A DNA stretch of 64,000 nt from Ottelia alismoides. Taxonomy: Eukaryota > Streptophyta > Magnoliopsida > Alismatales > Hydrocharitaceae. The notes under the pieces were generated by a model, which saw only the letters and a list, made by a program, of their open reading frames with translations, did not search any database and had not been told where the DNA came from. The stretch lies in contig JAZKJV010007250.1 in NCBI GenBank assembly GCA_037367405.1, positions 248,001 to 312,000 on the forward strand, read 5' to 3'. Below, piece by piece: positions 24,371 through 35,413 of the stretch (within the stretch, counting starts at the first letter, position 1; each line of letters begins with the position of its first letter). A program made the position numbers and the translations under genes.

Positions 24371-27260
24371 TGTTGACACGGGAATTTTGATGGATCGAAA
24401 ATTAATGGTATGCAAAGTCATTGATATCCGCGAAAATCCCGCGATAAACAATTTTTTTTTGCTACTTATTAACTTGTATAGCGGACAGGGTCAAACTCAG
24501 GGAGGCTATAAATCCCGAGGTTTATTCATTTAATAAAAAACAATTAAAAGAAAAGGCAGGAATCTCAAAGGACAACTATCCTTGGTTTTGTGTTTTTTTT
24601 ATCTTTTTAAAAAAAATATTTTTTTCTATTTTTTTGTATTTTCTAATTTTTAAATTTTTAGTGATTTTGATTTTGCAAAAAAATTATTTTTAAATAATGA
24701 ACAATATGCACAAACACAAGAAATATGCACACCAACTTTTTTTATAATTTTTCAATTTATCAAAAATACTCAGAAAAATTAAAAAGAAAATGGTTTTGGG
24801 TTTTAAAAGTTTTGAAATATTTTTGAGAATTTTTGTGGAATTTTCAGATGTTTTTGTATTTTTTAAAACCAAACGGTGAGAAAATGCGAAATTGTGCATA
24901 GCCTAGAGTAATTTGTAATTTAAAAATATTTTACTGCCCAAAACTCCTGGCAATTATTTTTATAACAAACCATATCCAAATGTCTACAAACAAGAATTGA
25001 AATCACTATTTTTGGAGTTTTGTAGAATTTTTTCTACAATTTTTTTAAGATTTTTCATTCTTTTGCAATATTTTTGGTTTTAATAAGGAGCTAATGCACA
25101 AAAATTGGTCAGAAATTAGAAGACACCAAAATACACCTACACTAAATATTTTGGAATTTTTAAACAATTTTTCGAATTTTTATGAATTTTTAATTTTTGG
25201 GCATGCAAAAAGACATTATTTTTAATTTTTGAAAATAATAAATAAAATTAAAATGCAATGGAAATTTCATGCTAGATGGATATGCACATCAGGAGCATAG
25301 CATAATTTTCTCAGACTTTTTGAGCAAGAAAAACATTTATTTCAATAGAAATGCAAATCAATGTATGAGAACATGGACTAAAATGTAAATAAGTTATTTT
25401 TGCATCAAATAAATAACAAAAATAAAAAGAGGCAAGAAGGTATAAATTACCCAAGTTGCACGTACGTCGCACGTGCTAAGCTCTAAGTGCAGGGATGATT
25501 TCATAATTTTGAAAACTTCTGGGGCGCTTGCACGTAATTTTACCAAATAAACTAATGTCTTTAGGTTTCCAGGTTTCTTCTTCGTTCAAAAGCCAAAGGC
25601 ACCACAGGGGGAGTCGCCCGACCTTCCTTCTTCCCCAAGCACAAGGGGCAAGGGTTGGAGGTCGGGCAGTGGGCGACGTGCGGCTTGGTTGCGATGGTGG
25701 CGCGTGTGGATCTTCAAGGCTTCAGAGGCGGTGATGGCCGAGGGTGAGCTTGGTGGAGATGAGCGGTGCCTGGAGGTTGATGGAGGGGAGGCGCACTCGG
25801 TGGTGGTTCTCAAGAGATAGAGGCACTCTAGAGGGGCACCACGAAGGGCTACGGAGATGGCGGCGGGCTTGTGGTCGATGGAGGAGGTCCAGCCGCAGGT
25901 GGCTGCGGTCAAGGAGGAGTTGAAGGGCTGACGAAGATGGCATTGCGCGGTGATGGAGATGGCGATGGCAGAGCACGGAGGTGGCCGACGATGGAGGATT
26001 GATGGCGGTGGGCTTGTGGTCGATGGAGGAGGTCTGTCTCAAGGCGGCGGCGGTGGATGTCCTGGTGTTGGTGCGACGGCAGTGGCTGTGGTCAGAGAAG
26101 ACGGTGGGGAGGGGCGGTGGCACTTGGAGGGCGGCCGTCCCTCTTCCTCTTTTTTATTTATTTTTTTATTATAAACAATGAATCAAAAGATTTTATTTTT
26201 ATTATTTTTTTTATTATTTTTTTAAATCTGAAAAATTAAAAAGAGAAATGTTTTTTTATTTTTATTTTTTTAAGATTATCCTACAAAATAAATGTTAGAG
26301 AAAAACAAATATATTTTTTATTGTTTTTAATTTATTTACAAATCAGAAAAAAGAACGAGGATCCAGTGGAAATGAAAGGAATCGAATCTGATTCTCCGAC
26401 CACCGTGCGTGGTCGGAGTTGATAGATAGTGGAAGAAAGAATTTGAAAGCGGAGAGATCAAGAACGCGAGATGAAAAATCGAGTCAAAGCGGATCAAATC
26501 GTGATGGATTTTTTTTTGTTTTAGATCTAGAAAACAAAATGACGATGGAATTAAAATGCGACAAATGAAACTACGATTAACCTAAGATTAAAAAAAATAA
26601 AAATGTGGATCTCACTTTAGGAGCAGAAATGGATCGTGATCGCCTCGACGAAGGTCGACATGCTGTCATCGGACGACTCGGAGGCTAGGCACTTTTCTCT
26701 ACGAAATTTTTGGAGATCGGGCTCCTCTCTCTAAAGATTGATCAAGTTGGAATGAGGGAGAAGGAGCCATATAAATAGAAAAGATAGAGATGAAATTTGA
26801 ATTTTTGAATTTTTGAATTTTTTGGTGGAAGAGATAAGAGAGATGAAAATTTAAATGAGATAAAGATAAAAAGAGATAAAACTATTTACAAAATTATTTA
26901 ATTTTTTGAATTTTCATCACTTTATTTATGTGTATTAAAAAAATGTTATTTTTTTATTTTTTATGGAGGTTAATTAAAAATAGCAATTATATACATATAC
27001 TATTTACATATATGACATTATATACAAGGGTAATTGAGGAAATTTGCTTTCTTTCTTTTTTAATTTTTTAATTATTATTTTCTTTATTTTTCCTTTCTTT
27101 CTTTATTTATTTATTTTAGGTTAAAATTAGTAAGAAATGTACAATATTTACACACAGATGCAAGTTAGTAAGAGTATGGAGTTAGTGTTATTTGCAGGTG
27201 TTTTATAAGGGATTTTAAGCTAAAATAAATGAATAAAGATGAGGAATCGCATATTCATCA
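24371..27260 (-). repeat. 3' LTR of element E
   Basis: It starts TGTTGACACGGG and ends GCATATTCATCA; the tccccgtatgctttacc that follows is the PPT on the minus strand. Internal order resembles the C LTR: U5 with ggacagggtcaaactcaggg, AT-rich, GC-rich block (about 25580-26140), AT-rich U3. The GC block contains a local duplication of gggcttgtggtcgatggagg about 145 bp apart (about 25867 and 26011). The left boundary is less certain than the right one. Confidence 0.65.
26394..26418. repeat. Perfect hairpin in the E LTR
   Basis: CTCCGACCAC (26394-26403), loop cgtgc, GTGGTCGGAG (26409-26418). It resembles the GTTCGCCGGAG/CTCCGGCGAAC hairpin at 33529-33555 of the D LTR in size and setting but not in arm sequence. 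Confidence 0.8.
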
Positions 27261-27319
27261 TCCCCGTATGCTTTACCTTTGCTAGTCCCATAACAAACAC
27301 TTATTTGAAAGAATAAGTG
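27261..27319 (-). promoter_or_regulatory. Polypurine tract and hairpin module of E
   Basis: On the minus strand: CACTTA/TAAGTG (27298-27319), a decayed TTTGCTA hairpin (27278-27297) and the tract aaagcatacgggga (27261-27274) next to the LTR. It is more mutated than in C or D. Confidence 0.7.
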
Positions 27320-28775
27320 AAAAAAAGAAAAAGAAAGGAAAATAAAGAAAGTAGGACAATATTGAGTATTAAACTTATCTTCATAAAATTGAAGTTTGGA
27401 GCTCTGTCGGACCTTTAGATTATTGGTGTGTCAGAACTTCTGTGAGACTTAGAATTTTAAAATCGACAGCTTTCAAGTTCTACACATCATTGTCACAGTT
27501 TCGGCTCAGAAGTCATCTTAGATCAATCCTCTTCCCAAAGCACACCCTATGAACATTGAACAATCGACTCATGTGTGTGAAAGGTTTTAGCTCTTCTTAT
27601 CTAGAATGCCAGACTACTATGCAAATCTCCTCTCCAATAACTCGTCCTCGGGGAGTCAGGTATTTCTTTCTAAGGTCTGTCGTGTTGTGTTCACAATCGA
27701 ATTGGGGGAGAAGTTAGAAGAAGGAGAAAAGAACTGGAGGGTGGCCAGTGTAGTCACCTCTCCTTGTGAAGCTGGCCAGTGTAGCCGAGTCTCCACCAAG
27801 ATCTGCAGGTTTTCTTGAAGCTTGGATCTTTTTGGTCAGATATTTATTTGGTAGTGTCTTTTTTGTATTTAGATTTTTGGTGGTTCTGCTTGGATCTTGT
27901 TGTGCCCCTACGGATATAGAATCTTTTTGTTTCCGTACATATTTTGGGGTCTTAGAAAAAATTATGCCCAGTCGTCCATCCCTTTTCCGAAGCTTTATTT
28001 CAACCCGTACTCTGGTCTTTAGATTTCCACGCTACCAGAAAAGAAGCTCAGAAAGTCTTCCAACATCCTGTCTGAGTTGAGCTAAGTGCATAGTGCGAGA
28101 GTACAAATTAGTTCCCTATTCTAGAGTTGTACCCTGAATGAAAAGACCAGGTTAGACACTAAGAGTCAAACACTGCACATTGTCATGTGGAACTCAAAGA
28201 ATTAAGTCAAAGACCTGAAGCTTCTAAAATCCTATATCTCGGTGAAGTTCCTCTGAGAGTTAGATGGATTAAGGTCTAACTAAGCTACATTCTTCAATTT
28301 TATTCCAGACATAGTTTAAATGTCAATACTATCCTAAAAAATGCACAAGTAAATGCAAGAAAATAAGAACAATGCAAAGATTTTTTTTTGAAAAGAAATG
28401 ATGCACATATGAAAAGAACATTTTTTAAATAATTTTTTAATTTTTACCTTTTTACGGATTTTTGGAGAAAAATGCAGATGTAAACGAAAAGGTTTTTTTT
28501 AATTATGTAAGTTTTTATGGATTTTTGGTTTTGTAGTTTTTTAAGGAAAAAAGGTTAGTAAAATATACACAAGTATATACAAGATCTTTTTATTTTTTTG
28601 TTGTTTTTTTGTTTGTTTTGTTTTTTTGTTTTTTTTATTTTTCTTTTTTTGTTTTGCTTTTTTTGTTTGTTTTTTTACACACGTGGATTTTACAAAATTA
28701 TATACAAACCCCTAATAAACGTATTTAAAAGTACGAGTTATGTCTAAAGTATGTATACAATATATACGACACCCC
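27320..28775 (-). other. 3' noncoding region of element E
   Basis: Colinear with 45271-47186 of C: the ggccagtgtagtcacc segment (about 27739-27780), cttgaagctt, then an AT-rich part. A T/G homopolymer-like stretch runs at about 28570-28680. No open frame of note. Confidence 0.6.
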
Positions 28776-29158
28776 CTATACTTTGCTCGAACTATGTCCT
28801 CATAGTGATCAGAGAGCGAAAAAGGATGACATAACTCGTGCTAAGTATAGAAAAGTGAAAAGACTCCTATGCTACAACGACTCAAAGAAAAGATAAAAAG
28901 AAGAGAAGTTGGTGGTCCCCCCTATACTTAGGATCAAGTAATCCTGAGTATATTAGAGTGTACAAAAGGGAAAAAACCGATGACAAGAATGTACAGACTC
29001 AAAAATACAAAGACACGATATGAACAACATCACCCCCCTATACTTAGGGTAGAGCATCCCTAAGTATAGGCAACAACAAGAGTGATAAATAGGACGAATA
29101 TGAGCAACAAAAATCATTCACCCCCCCCCATACTTAGGATAAAGTACATCATAAGTAC
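28776..29158 (-). repeat. Four PPT-like stem-loops, element E
   Basis: 28776-28850 (long form with cgaactatgtcc and gacataactcg arms), 28922-28953 (ctatacttaggat/atcctgagtatat), 29038-29069 (perfect 12-bp arms CTATACTTAGGG/CCCTAAGTATAG), and a decayed copy at 29129-29158. Each is flanked on the left by a run of five or more C, which is the G-run of the minus strand. Confidence 0.8.
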
Positions 29159-29345
29159 AACATATATACACACACGGAAAAGGGGTGAATGATAAAATGG
29201 GAGAAGAAAGAGTGAAATGAAAGGATATACAAGAGGAGTGGATGTACAAAGGTCAAGAAGGTCGAAAGCGAGCCTTCTTACGGGACCGTTGAGGTATGGA
29301 TTTGACAAGGTATAGGTCGATATTGGGATTATCATTAGACATAAA

Positions 29346-29822
29346 CTAAGTATGATCGACCAAGAATGTATCCTCAGCGATTTCAGATTTTGCAGACCTG
29401 AACCGGTTATTGGAAGTAGTGCGGTCATGTCCTGCCTGGAAAGTCTCACAAACATCAAAGTAAAATGGCTCGAAACTATTATCAGAAAAAGTAGGATCAA
29501 TTTCAGCCTGGCGAGCCTCTACCGGATCATTATCTTTATCAAAAGGCCTAAATTCCTTTATAAAAGCAATCAAATCAAATTTGGCATGATCGGTCTCATC
29601 TGAATCAGGGTAAATAAGAACGGACTCATCAGTGGAAGTAGTCGAGTCATGTACGTCATGTCTAGTCTCAGATTCTGCCTTCCGCTCTAAGGTGTCTATC
29701 GTGTAAATTCCGCGGATGTCATCAATGCATCGCCACATACCAGAAGGCGGAATTCCAAGGTCTGTGCTTTCCGAGTCTTCCTCCGTCAAGAAGAATTCTT
29801 GGGTTTCAGTATCATCCAACAT
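29346..29822 (-). pseudogene. Acidic protease-RT linker of element E
   Basis: An open minus-strand frame of 158 codons, rich in Asp, Glu, Ser and Thr (TEEDSESTDLG, YPDSDETDHAKFD). Its position after the protease matches the linkers of B and C. The AKFDLIAFIKEF stretch resembles the pre-RT segment of C (SHADLVAFTQSYE). It ends where the 3' noncoding region begins, so everything from RT onward has been lost. It may still be translated with the protease through a readthrough of the interrupting stops, but nothing shows this. Confidence 0.6.
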
Positions 29823-29892
29823 ATAACAAGAATCTATGATATTATCATCTAGGGTTGGCTAACACGGGAAGGCTCTCTTGGGATGCGGGTCT

Positions 29893-30420
29893 CTAGACAG
29901 TGGTTGGTGTAGAGGTTAACACATCGCTCCCTACATCAGAATGGAAACTAATCTCTCGTGAACCATAATCAATAACGGCTCCTGCAGAGGCAAGGAAAGG
30001 TCGTCCTAGGATGATTGGAGGGTGTTCCACAGAGGTGAAGGTCTCCATGGGCATTACAACAAAATCCGAAGTGAAATTCATGCCCTGAGTAAGAATGATA
30101 GCATTTTCTACAGCACCCTTCGGTCTCTTGATAGATCCATCAACAATTTGAACTATCATCATGGTTTTCTTAATAGGCCCAGGATGAAGAGATTGTGCCA
30201 TAGAGAAGGGTATTATATTGATTGACGAACCGTCGTCAAGGAGAGTCTTGTCACAAGAATAGTCAGATATGGAGCAACTCACAAGAGGTGTGGCAGTGTT
30301 CCCTTTCTTAAAACACGGACGGTGAGAGATGGCGTAGGCAGTGGCCATGGTCAAGATGTGACGCTCAGATCTTCTACTTTGCTTTCTCTTCTTGTGTTGA
30401 GGAGTAGATAAATCTATCAT
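29893..30420 (-). CDS. Retropepsin-like aspartic protease of element E
   Basis: An uninterrupted frame of 175 codons from Met at 30420. The residues TLLDDGSSINIIP align with the protease of C (TLLDSGSSINLLP), so the catalytic Asp is present but the usual D-S/T-G triplet reads D-D-G. VDGSIKRPKGAVENAI and ILGRPFLASAGAVIDYGS follow in the normal order. The preceding RKQSRRSERH is the basic gag-pol junction seen in C. Without RT or IN, its role would be limited to Gag processing. An intact frame in an otherwise reduced element is notable. Activity is uncertain because of the D-D-G triplet. Confidence 0.75.
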   Translation of the reverse strand: MIDLSTPQHKKRKQSRRSERHILTMATAYAISHRPCFKKGNTATPLVSCSISDYSCDKTLLDDGSSINIIPFSMAQSLHPGPIKKTMMIVQIVDGSIKRPKGAVENAIILTQGMNFTSDFVVMPMETFTSVEHPPIILGRPFLASAGAVIDYGSREISFHSDVGSDVLTSTPTTV

Positions 30421-30976
30421 GGCCTATTGAAGTGGGGCTTTAATAATCTCGTGAATGGTGGCCAACACTTCAGGTTCAGTCAACATTTTTTAATTTTTGG
30501 ACCGCATCCATACAAGGGAGGAGGTCAAAATCAACATTTACACAAGGATTGCCAAGAATAGTCTGTATAATGGAATCCTCGGGGTCAAGATCGGGACATG
30601 TGGTGAATATATGTATGGGTAAATGATCGGGCATTTGAGTCCTCTCGTCACAAAATGAATCAACAATGTGTCTCCCAAAATCTTTTTGGATTTTGAAAAT
30701 TTTCTCATTTTTTTATTTGGGCGATTGCAAGCTCTCATGATTATCCTCAAGTGAATCCATATCCTTAAATAGTGGAGCAGCGTTCTGGCTCGTATTTATG
30801 TTAAATAGATTGCTAATCCTCGAATTTATATGCTCCATCATCTGGTTCAGTGTCTCAAGTGTGGAAATCATGAAAGGTGACTCCAAAATCCCAGTATCGG
30901 GTGGGTTGAATAAGGGTGGGTGAAAGTAAAAGTCCTCTGATTCCTGAAATAATGGGTTAGGCGGATATGCACACAA
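30421..30976 (-). pseudogene. Short gag-like remnant of element E
   Basis: 30713-30976 is open for 87 codons and includes TLETLNQMMEHINSRISNLFN, similar in character to the helical segment after the Gag core in C (MDLLTKTMSDLKTQI). The Retrotrans_gag core seen in B and C is absent. 30490-30710 continues in shifted frames towards the protease, with DFDLLPCMDAVQKL near its end. Confidence in the gag assignment is low. Confidence 0.4.
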
Positions 30977-31565
30977 ATCATGAGGAAAGTCCTCTTGGAA
31001 AAAGGAAGGTGGATCGTCTGGAGATTACGAGGTATCCACGAAGATCGGATTAAAATAACTCCAGTCGGTCATCTCCGAAACAAAAGACAGGATCGGGAGA
31101 GAATGAGTGGTCAAGTCAAAAGATATGGAGAAAAAGGCACAAATGCATAGAAGGATCGAGTATGCATACAAGCAATCAAACACAATACAAACCCCCAGTT
31201 CACTAACTCAATTCAAAGTGAAGACCGTGAAGGTTCAGTCAATTATCTTGTCAATTTTAGAGTTTGGTGACAATACAATCTATCAGAGCGGTTAAAGCGA
31301 GCTGTTAGGAACCCAATGCTCTCATGAGACTGGCCCAATCCCAAAGTTAGATCTTTCCCAGCCAGTATGAATTGCGGACCATTTACCGGCTACTCGATCA
31401 ATTCAATCTATTAAGGACGTCACGGGCCACTTTACCGGCTACCGGAGAGATCCTCACTGGAGAACGACTAACCCAAGATAGTAGTCTGAAAAGAGTTCGG
31501 GTGTGGCTCTATCCTAGTGTGCGGGTTGCTTTCTCGCTCAAGAAAACCAAACAATAAGGGGTTAC
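30977..31565 (-). other. Leader segment of element E, interrupted by D
   Basis: 31180-31300 matches the leaders of C (54640) and D (40920): aacccccagttcac, gtgaagaccgtgaaggttc and cttgtcaattttagag. Two copies of a ccatttaccggctac-like phrase lie at about 31380 and 31430. It ends at aataaggggttac (31565), equivalent to gtgagggtgttac in C (55194-55206), where D is inserted. Confidence 0.6.
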
Positions 31566-32838
31566 TGATGAAAGGGAATTATCGAGGGTCTAGATATCTC
31601 ACAAGGCGAGACATCCAGTCGATGCGGTGACCGCTCAATAAATCCCAAATCAATCAACAATTAACCCACAATGAAATATATGCAATTAAATCTCAAAAAT
31701 GTGGAGTTAAAATGTATTATAACTCTACATGCAAGTGTGTATAGGTGTAAGCACAAGTAGAGGTCGAACACTGGGAGGCGAAAGGTGATGTGGTGAACAT
31801 GGTTATACAATTATTCAATTCATCGTTCATGTCCAATGTTTATTGTTTTTGTGGGTTTTTGATTTCATAATTTTCTTTATTTTGTTTTTATAATTTTTAT
31901 TTTGTTTTATATTTGGTATATATTTTTTTATGTTTTTTTTATTTTTTTATTTTGTTTTATATCTATATATATTTCTATTTTCTTTTTATATTTTTTTAAT
32001 TATATAATATAGATATATATATAAGTACATACATATATATAAAGAGATATATATGAGAGGGGAGAGGAATAATATAAGGGTATTATTTATATGAATAATA
32101 TATGTATATTAGATATAATAATTTTTTTTATTTTTTTATGTATATATTTTTTTTTCTGAAATTTTTCTAATTTTTATGTTTTTTCTTTTTCCAAAAATGT
32201 CCTCAATATGGACTAATTAACTAGCCGAAATTAATTTGGGTTTTAAAAAATATGAAATAATTCCCAAAATTACCCAAATTAATTTTACTACATTAATGAT
32301 AATACATAGATAATTATAAAAGAGAAAAATATATTTTTGGATTTTTTAAGGGTTTTTCTATTTTTTGTTGGATTTTGGAGCTTTCTGATTTTTTTATTTT
32401 TCTTTTTCTTGTTTTTAGGGTTTTTCAATTTATGGACTCAATATATATATATAAATATACTATATATAGTTTTTTTGTAATTTTTCAAAAGCATTTTATA
32501 ATTTTTTTGTATTTTCTAAATTAAACAGTACAAAAAGGGCTCTTCTTTCATTTTTAATAATTAGGAAAAATGCAAAAAATGAAAAATAAAATATGGGCGT
32601 GAAAGATCATCACATGAAGCATCTAACCTAATTTTTCTGAATTTTTAGGAGCACCATGGGTATTTTTAATAAATAGATAAAAGACACAAAAATTAAACAG
32701 CCTGGTAGGGGCATTTTTGCAAATAAAATAACTTTCAGGGGCATAGGTGTAAAAATTACCACAGAAATAAACATTTATTTACATTTTTGGGGCTATTTTA
32801 CAATTAACAAAACCGCCAGGGTTGAAATGTAAAATTCA

Positions 32839-32870
32839 CGCGCCTCACGTGGGACTGCACGTGAGGCGCG
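32839..32870. repeat. 13-bp inverted repeat with G-box arms, D LTR
   Basis: CGCGCCTCACGTG (32839-32851), loop ggactg, CACGTGAGGCGCG (32858-32870). The C LTR equivalent at 42765-42793 reads CACCTCACGTG/CACGTGAGGTG, a base-pair-preserving change. The right D LTR copy (62361-62392) has one arm mutation. Confidence 0.85.
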
Positions 32871-34060
32871 GAGGGACCAAAATGCAATTATATAAACTAC
32901 AAGGGGCCTTCTGCAAATATTACAATTATTTTAAAACGTGACATTTTATTTACAAAATTAAACATTAAATAAAATAAAAGGCGGGGGTACATGTGAAATT
33001 TACCCCCAACAGGCGCTTCATCCAGCGGCTGCTAGGCGTGACTTAAACACGTGGTGCCTCCACGTGAGCCGATGACGGTTCGCGGATCCACGGGCAAGAT
33101 TAGATCATCCTGGCTGATCGGACGGCTGAGGCACGGGTGGATCCGACGGTGGGGGCTCGACCTGGGGGGACCTCCTTCATCCGACGGCGGAGAGGCAAGG
33201 TGAAAGAACAAGGAAGAACGCCGGAATGGCCGAACATCCCCGCCTTCGATCTCGCTTCCCCGGCGTCCTTCGAGGCTTCTGAGGCTCCCACGAGGTTCTT
33301 GGCAGGTGGCTAGACTTGCTGGAGGTGTTGGATCGGGCGGAGGAACACTGGAGCGCCGCCTCGATGTCGGAGAAGTCGAGGGGCTCCAGGTACCTCCGAT
33401 GAACTCTGAAAGCGTCTCCTGGAGCTCCTCTTTGCTCCTAACCTGCAGGAAAATGCTTACACAGCTCAAGGGGATGTCCCTCGACCGGACTTGAAGCTGC
33501 TTCAGCACAAAAAGACGGGTGGAGATGTTCGCCGGAGCGGAGCTCCGGCGAACTACGGGTGGGCGATGTTACGCTAAATCTAATGGCTCAACGCTAATCT
33601 TAAGATGGAAACAAAACGCTAAAACTAAAACCTATCTAAAACAAGTAAAAGCGTAGCTCGAACTTGGCTATAGGGCCAAGGAGCAGGACGACTGCCGGAG
33701 CGCCGCTGTGGGTGCAACCACCACCATCTCCAGCCAATTCAAGGTGCCGGCGTCCTCCTCCTGTCACGAGGAGCACATCCAGGACCGAATGCAAGGAAGA
33801 AAATGGGGAGAGGCTGACCAAACTTGGAGAAATGGCGGAGTTTCTTTATTTATGAACAAGGTAGTACCCTTATTTGACCGGGCCGTAGCGGCGAATCGAC
33901 GATATGTACAAGGGCTCCAGAATCTCGGCGAGAATCTCGGATGATCAGAGAGTGTTTTTCATGAAGGATTCGAGGGCGATGGATGGAAGAGACGCCCATG
34001 AAAAAGGGAGGAAAAGCGGGGGAAAAGATGGTTCTGACGGGAGTCAGAAGTGAAGGGGGA

Positions 34061-34077
34061 GTTGACCGGAGGTCAAC
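34061..34077. promoter_or_regulatory. Inverted W-box pair, D LTR
   Basis: GTTGACC-gga-GGTCAAC, followed at about 34096-34107 by ggtccacgtcag, a broken version of the G-box palindrome of C. In the right LTR the left arm carries a substitution (gttgtcc). Confidence 0.5.
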
Positions 34078-35361
34078 ACTCCCTGGCTTCTGATTGGTCC
34101 ACGTCAGCCCGACCTTGACCTATTTATTACACGTAATAAATGAATTAATTAGATTTTGCTTATAAAATAAAAAATGTGTATTAATTAATGTAGTATTTAT
34201 TTATGATTTTTATTTAATTTTTTGATGTATTTTATTTTAATAATGTATTTATAAGTTTATTTATATGTATTTATTTTTATCTTGTTTATTTTTATTTTAT
34301 TTTTTTATTTTCTTATTTTATAAATTTATAACTTATTTTTATGAGTCTAAATATATTTTTATTCAGTTTTTACAAGTTTATTTACATTTTTAAATAAATA
34401 GGTATAGATATATGTAGTTATACTTATAGGTATTTTACCTATATATTATGTATACTTTATTTATTTAATATATTTTATTTGTTTTTATTTTGGATTTGTA
34501 TAAAAATATAGATGACTAAAGAATAAAATCCCTTTTTATTTATATACACATAGGTAGCATAGGTATTTTGTCTATGTAATCTATAGACTTATTTTATTTT
34601 ACAAATTTTTTTTGGTCTTCTTTTAATTTCAATATGTACATGTATTCTACTCATTATTTACAAAATTCTAAAAATATAAGTTTATAGAAATGATGAATGA
34701 AGAATAAATTGAATATTTTATTCGGGTAGATTGTACAATGGGGGCCAAAAACCTAACTTTCACAGATGGACTCCAAAAATTATGAAACCAATTTTATTAA
34801 ATAGTTCTTGAAAAGCTATATACAATTAAAGGTGATTTTGGGTGATTTTGAGTTTTTATTTGCAAGATATGCGTCTATGAAGTTGAGATTCTGGCTTTTT
34901 ATTCTGGGTATAAAATGTACACTTTATATTATTTTTATACAAACTCAATTTTGTATTTTTATTCACATTATTATCTACAACTTTCATGTACAAAATATTT
35001 TTATTTGATGAATAAATAAATATATACAAAATAGGTGTCAAAAAATGCATAAATAAATGCATGAATAAATGAGGTATTTATTGTACACTGGCCCTTATTT
35101 CCCCCTACTTTATTCCTTGTCGACCAATTCCATGCCGGCCTTGGTCTCGGGGTTAGGGTCATAAAATATTTGCAATATTTTACTCCCTTTTCCTTTCTTC
35201 TCTTTATTATATAATTTTGGCATTAAAAACCTTATTTAATGTACAATTAATATAATGAATCATGAATGCTATTGTATACAAATTAATGCTATTTACATGC
35301 ACTTGCTGGGGTGTTTAAGACCAAAATGATAGAATAAAGGTGATGAAATGGAGATTCATCA

Positions 35362-35413
35362 CCCCCCTATACTTGCCTTTGCTAGTCCCTAGCAAATACT
35401 TATGCAATAAGTA
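35362..35413 (-). promoter_or_regulatory. Polypurine tract and two-hairpin module of D
   Basis: On the minus strand: TACTTA/TAAGTA (35397-35413), TTTGCTA-N5-TAGCAAA (35378-35396), then the tract aagtatagggggg (35362-35374) against the LTR. The outer pair of the first hairpin is T-A here and C-G in C and A, a compensatory difference. Confidence 0.85.

Larger units (their letters stand above)
24371..31565 (-). mobile_element. Element E: protease-only Athila derivative (5' end outside window)
   Basis: Minus-strand unit with 3' LTR (24371-27260), PPT, 3' noncoding region with stem-loops, acidic linker, protease and a short gag-like remnant, then leader to 31565, where element D interrupts it. 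Reverse transcriptase, RNase H and integrase are missing without visible remnants: the linker passes straight into the 3' stem-loop region near 29340. It is best described as a non-autonomous derivative that would need enzymes from a relative. The right part, including its PBS and 5' LTR, would lie beyond D. Confidence 0.75.
31566..35361 (-). repeat. 3' LTR of element D
   Basis: 3,796 bp from TGATGAAAGGG to GATTCATCA. It has a U5 hairpin TCTC-acaaggc-GAGA (31597-31611), long AT-rich parts, and a GC-rich block (33000-34120) with the GTTCGCCGGAG/CTCCGGCGAAC hairpin (33529-33555). The last 21 bases are the terminal palindrome TGATGAA-N7-TTCATCA (35341-35361). Confidence 0.92.

Noticed and set aside
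24371..24600. TGTTGACACGGG end as the start of a Copia element
   Set aside because: The following sequence (ggacagggtcaaactcaggg) aligns with the U5 region of the Athila LTRs here and a family-type LTR end with PPT occurs at 27260, so it is kept as the E LTR, with the left boundary flagged as uncertain.
29352..29603. Plus-strand open frame opposite the E linker
   Set aside because: It is the mirror of the minus-strand acidic linker, which is colinear with B and C pol.
33032..33508. 158-codon minus-strand open frame in the D LTR, repeated at 62554-63030
   Set aside because: Both copies are the same LTR position, so conservation is automatic. GC-rich sequence with few stops, Ser/Pro/Arg-rich product, no recognisable domain.
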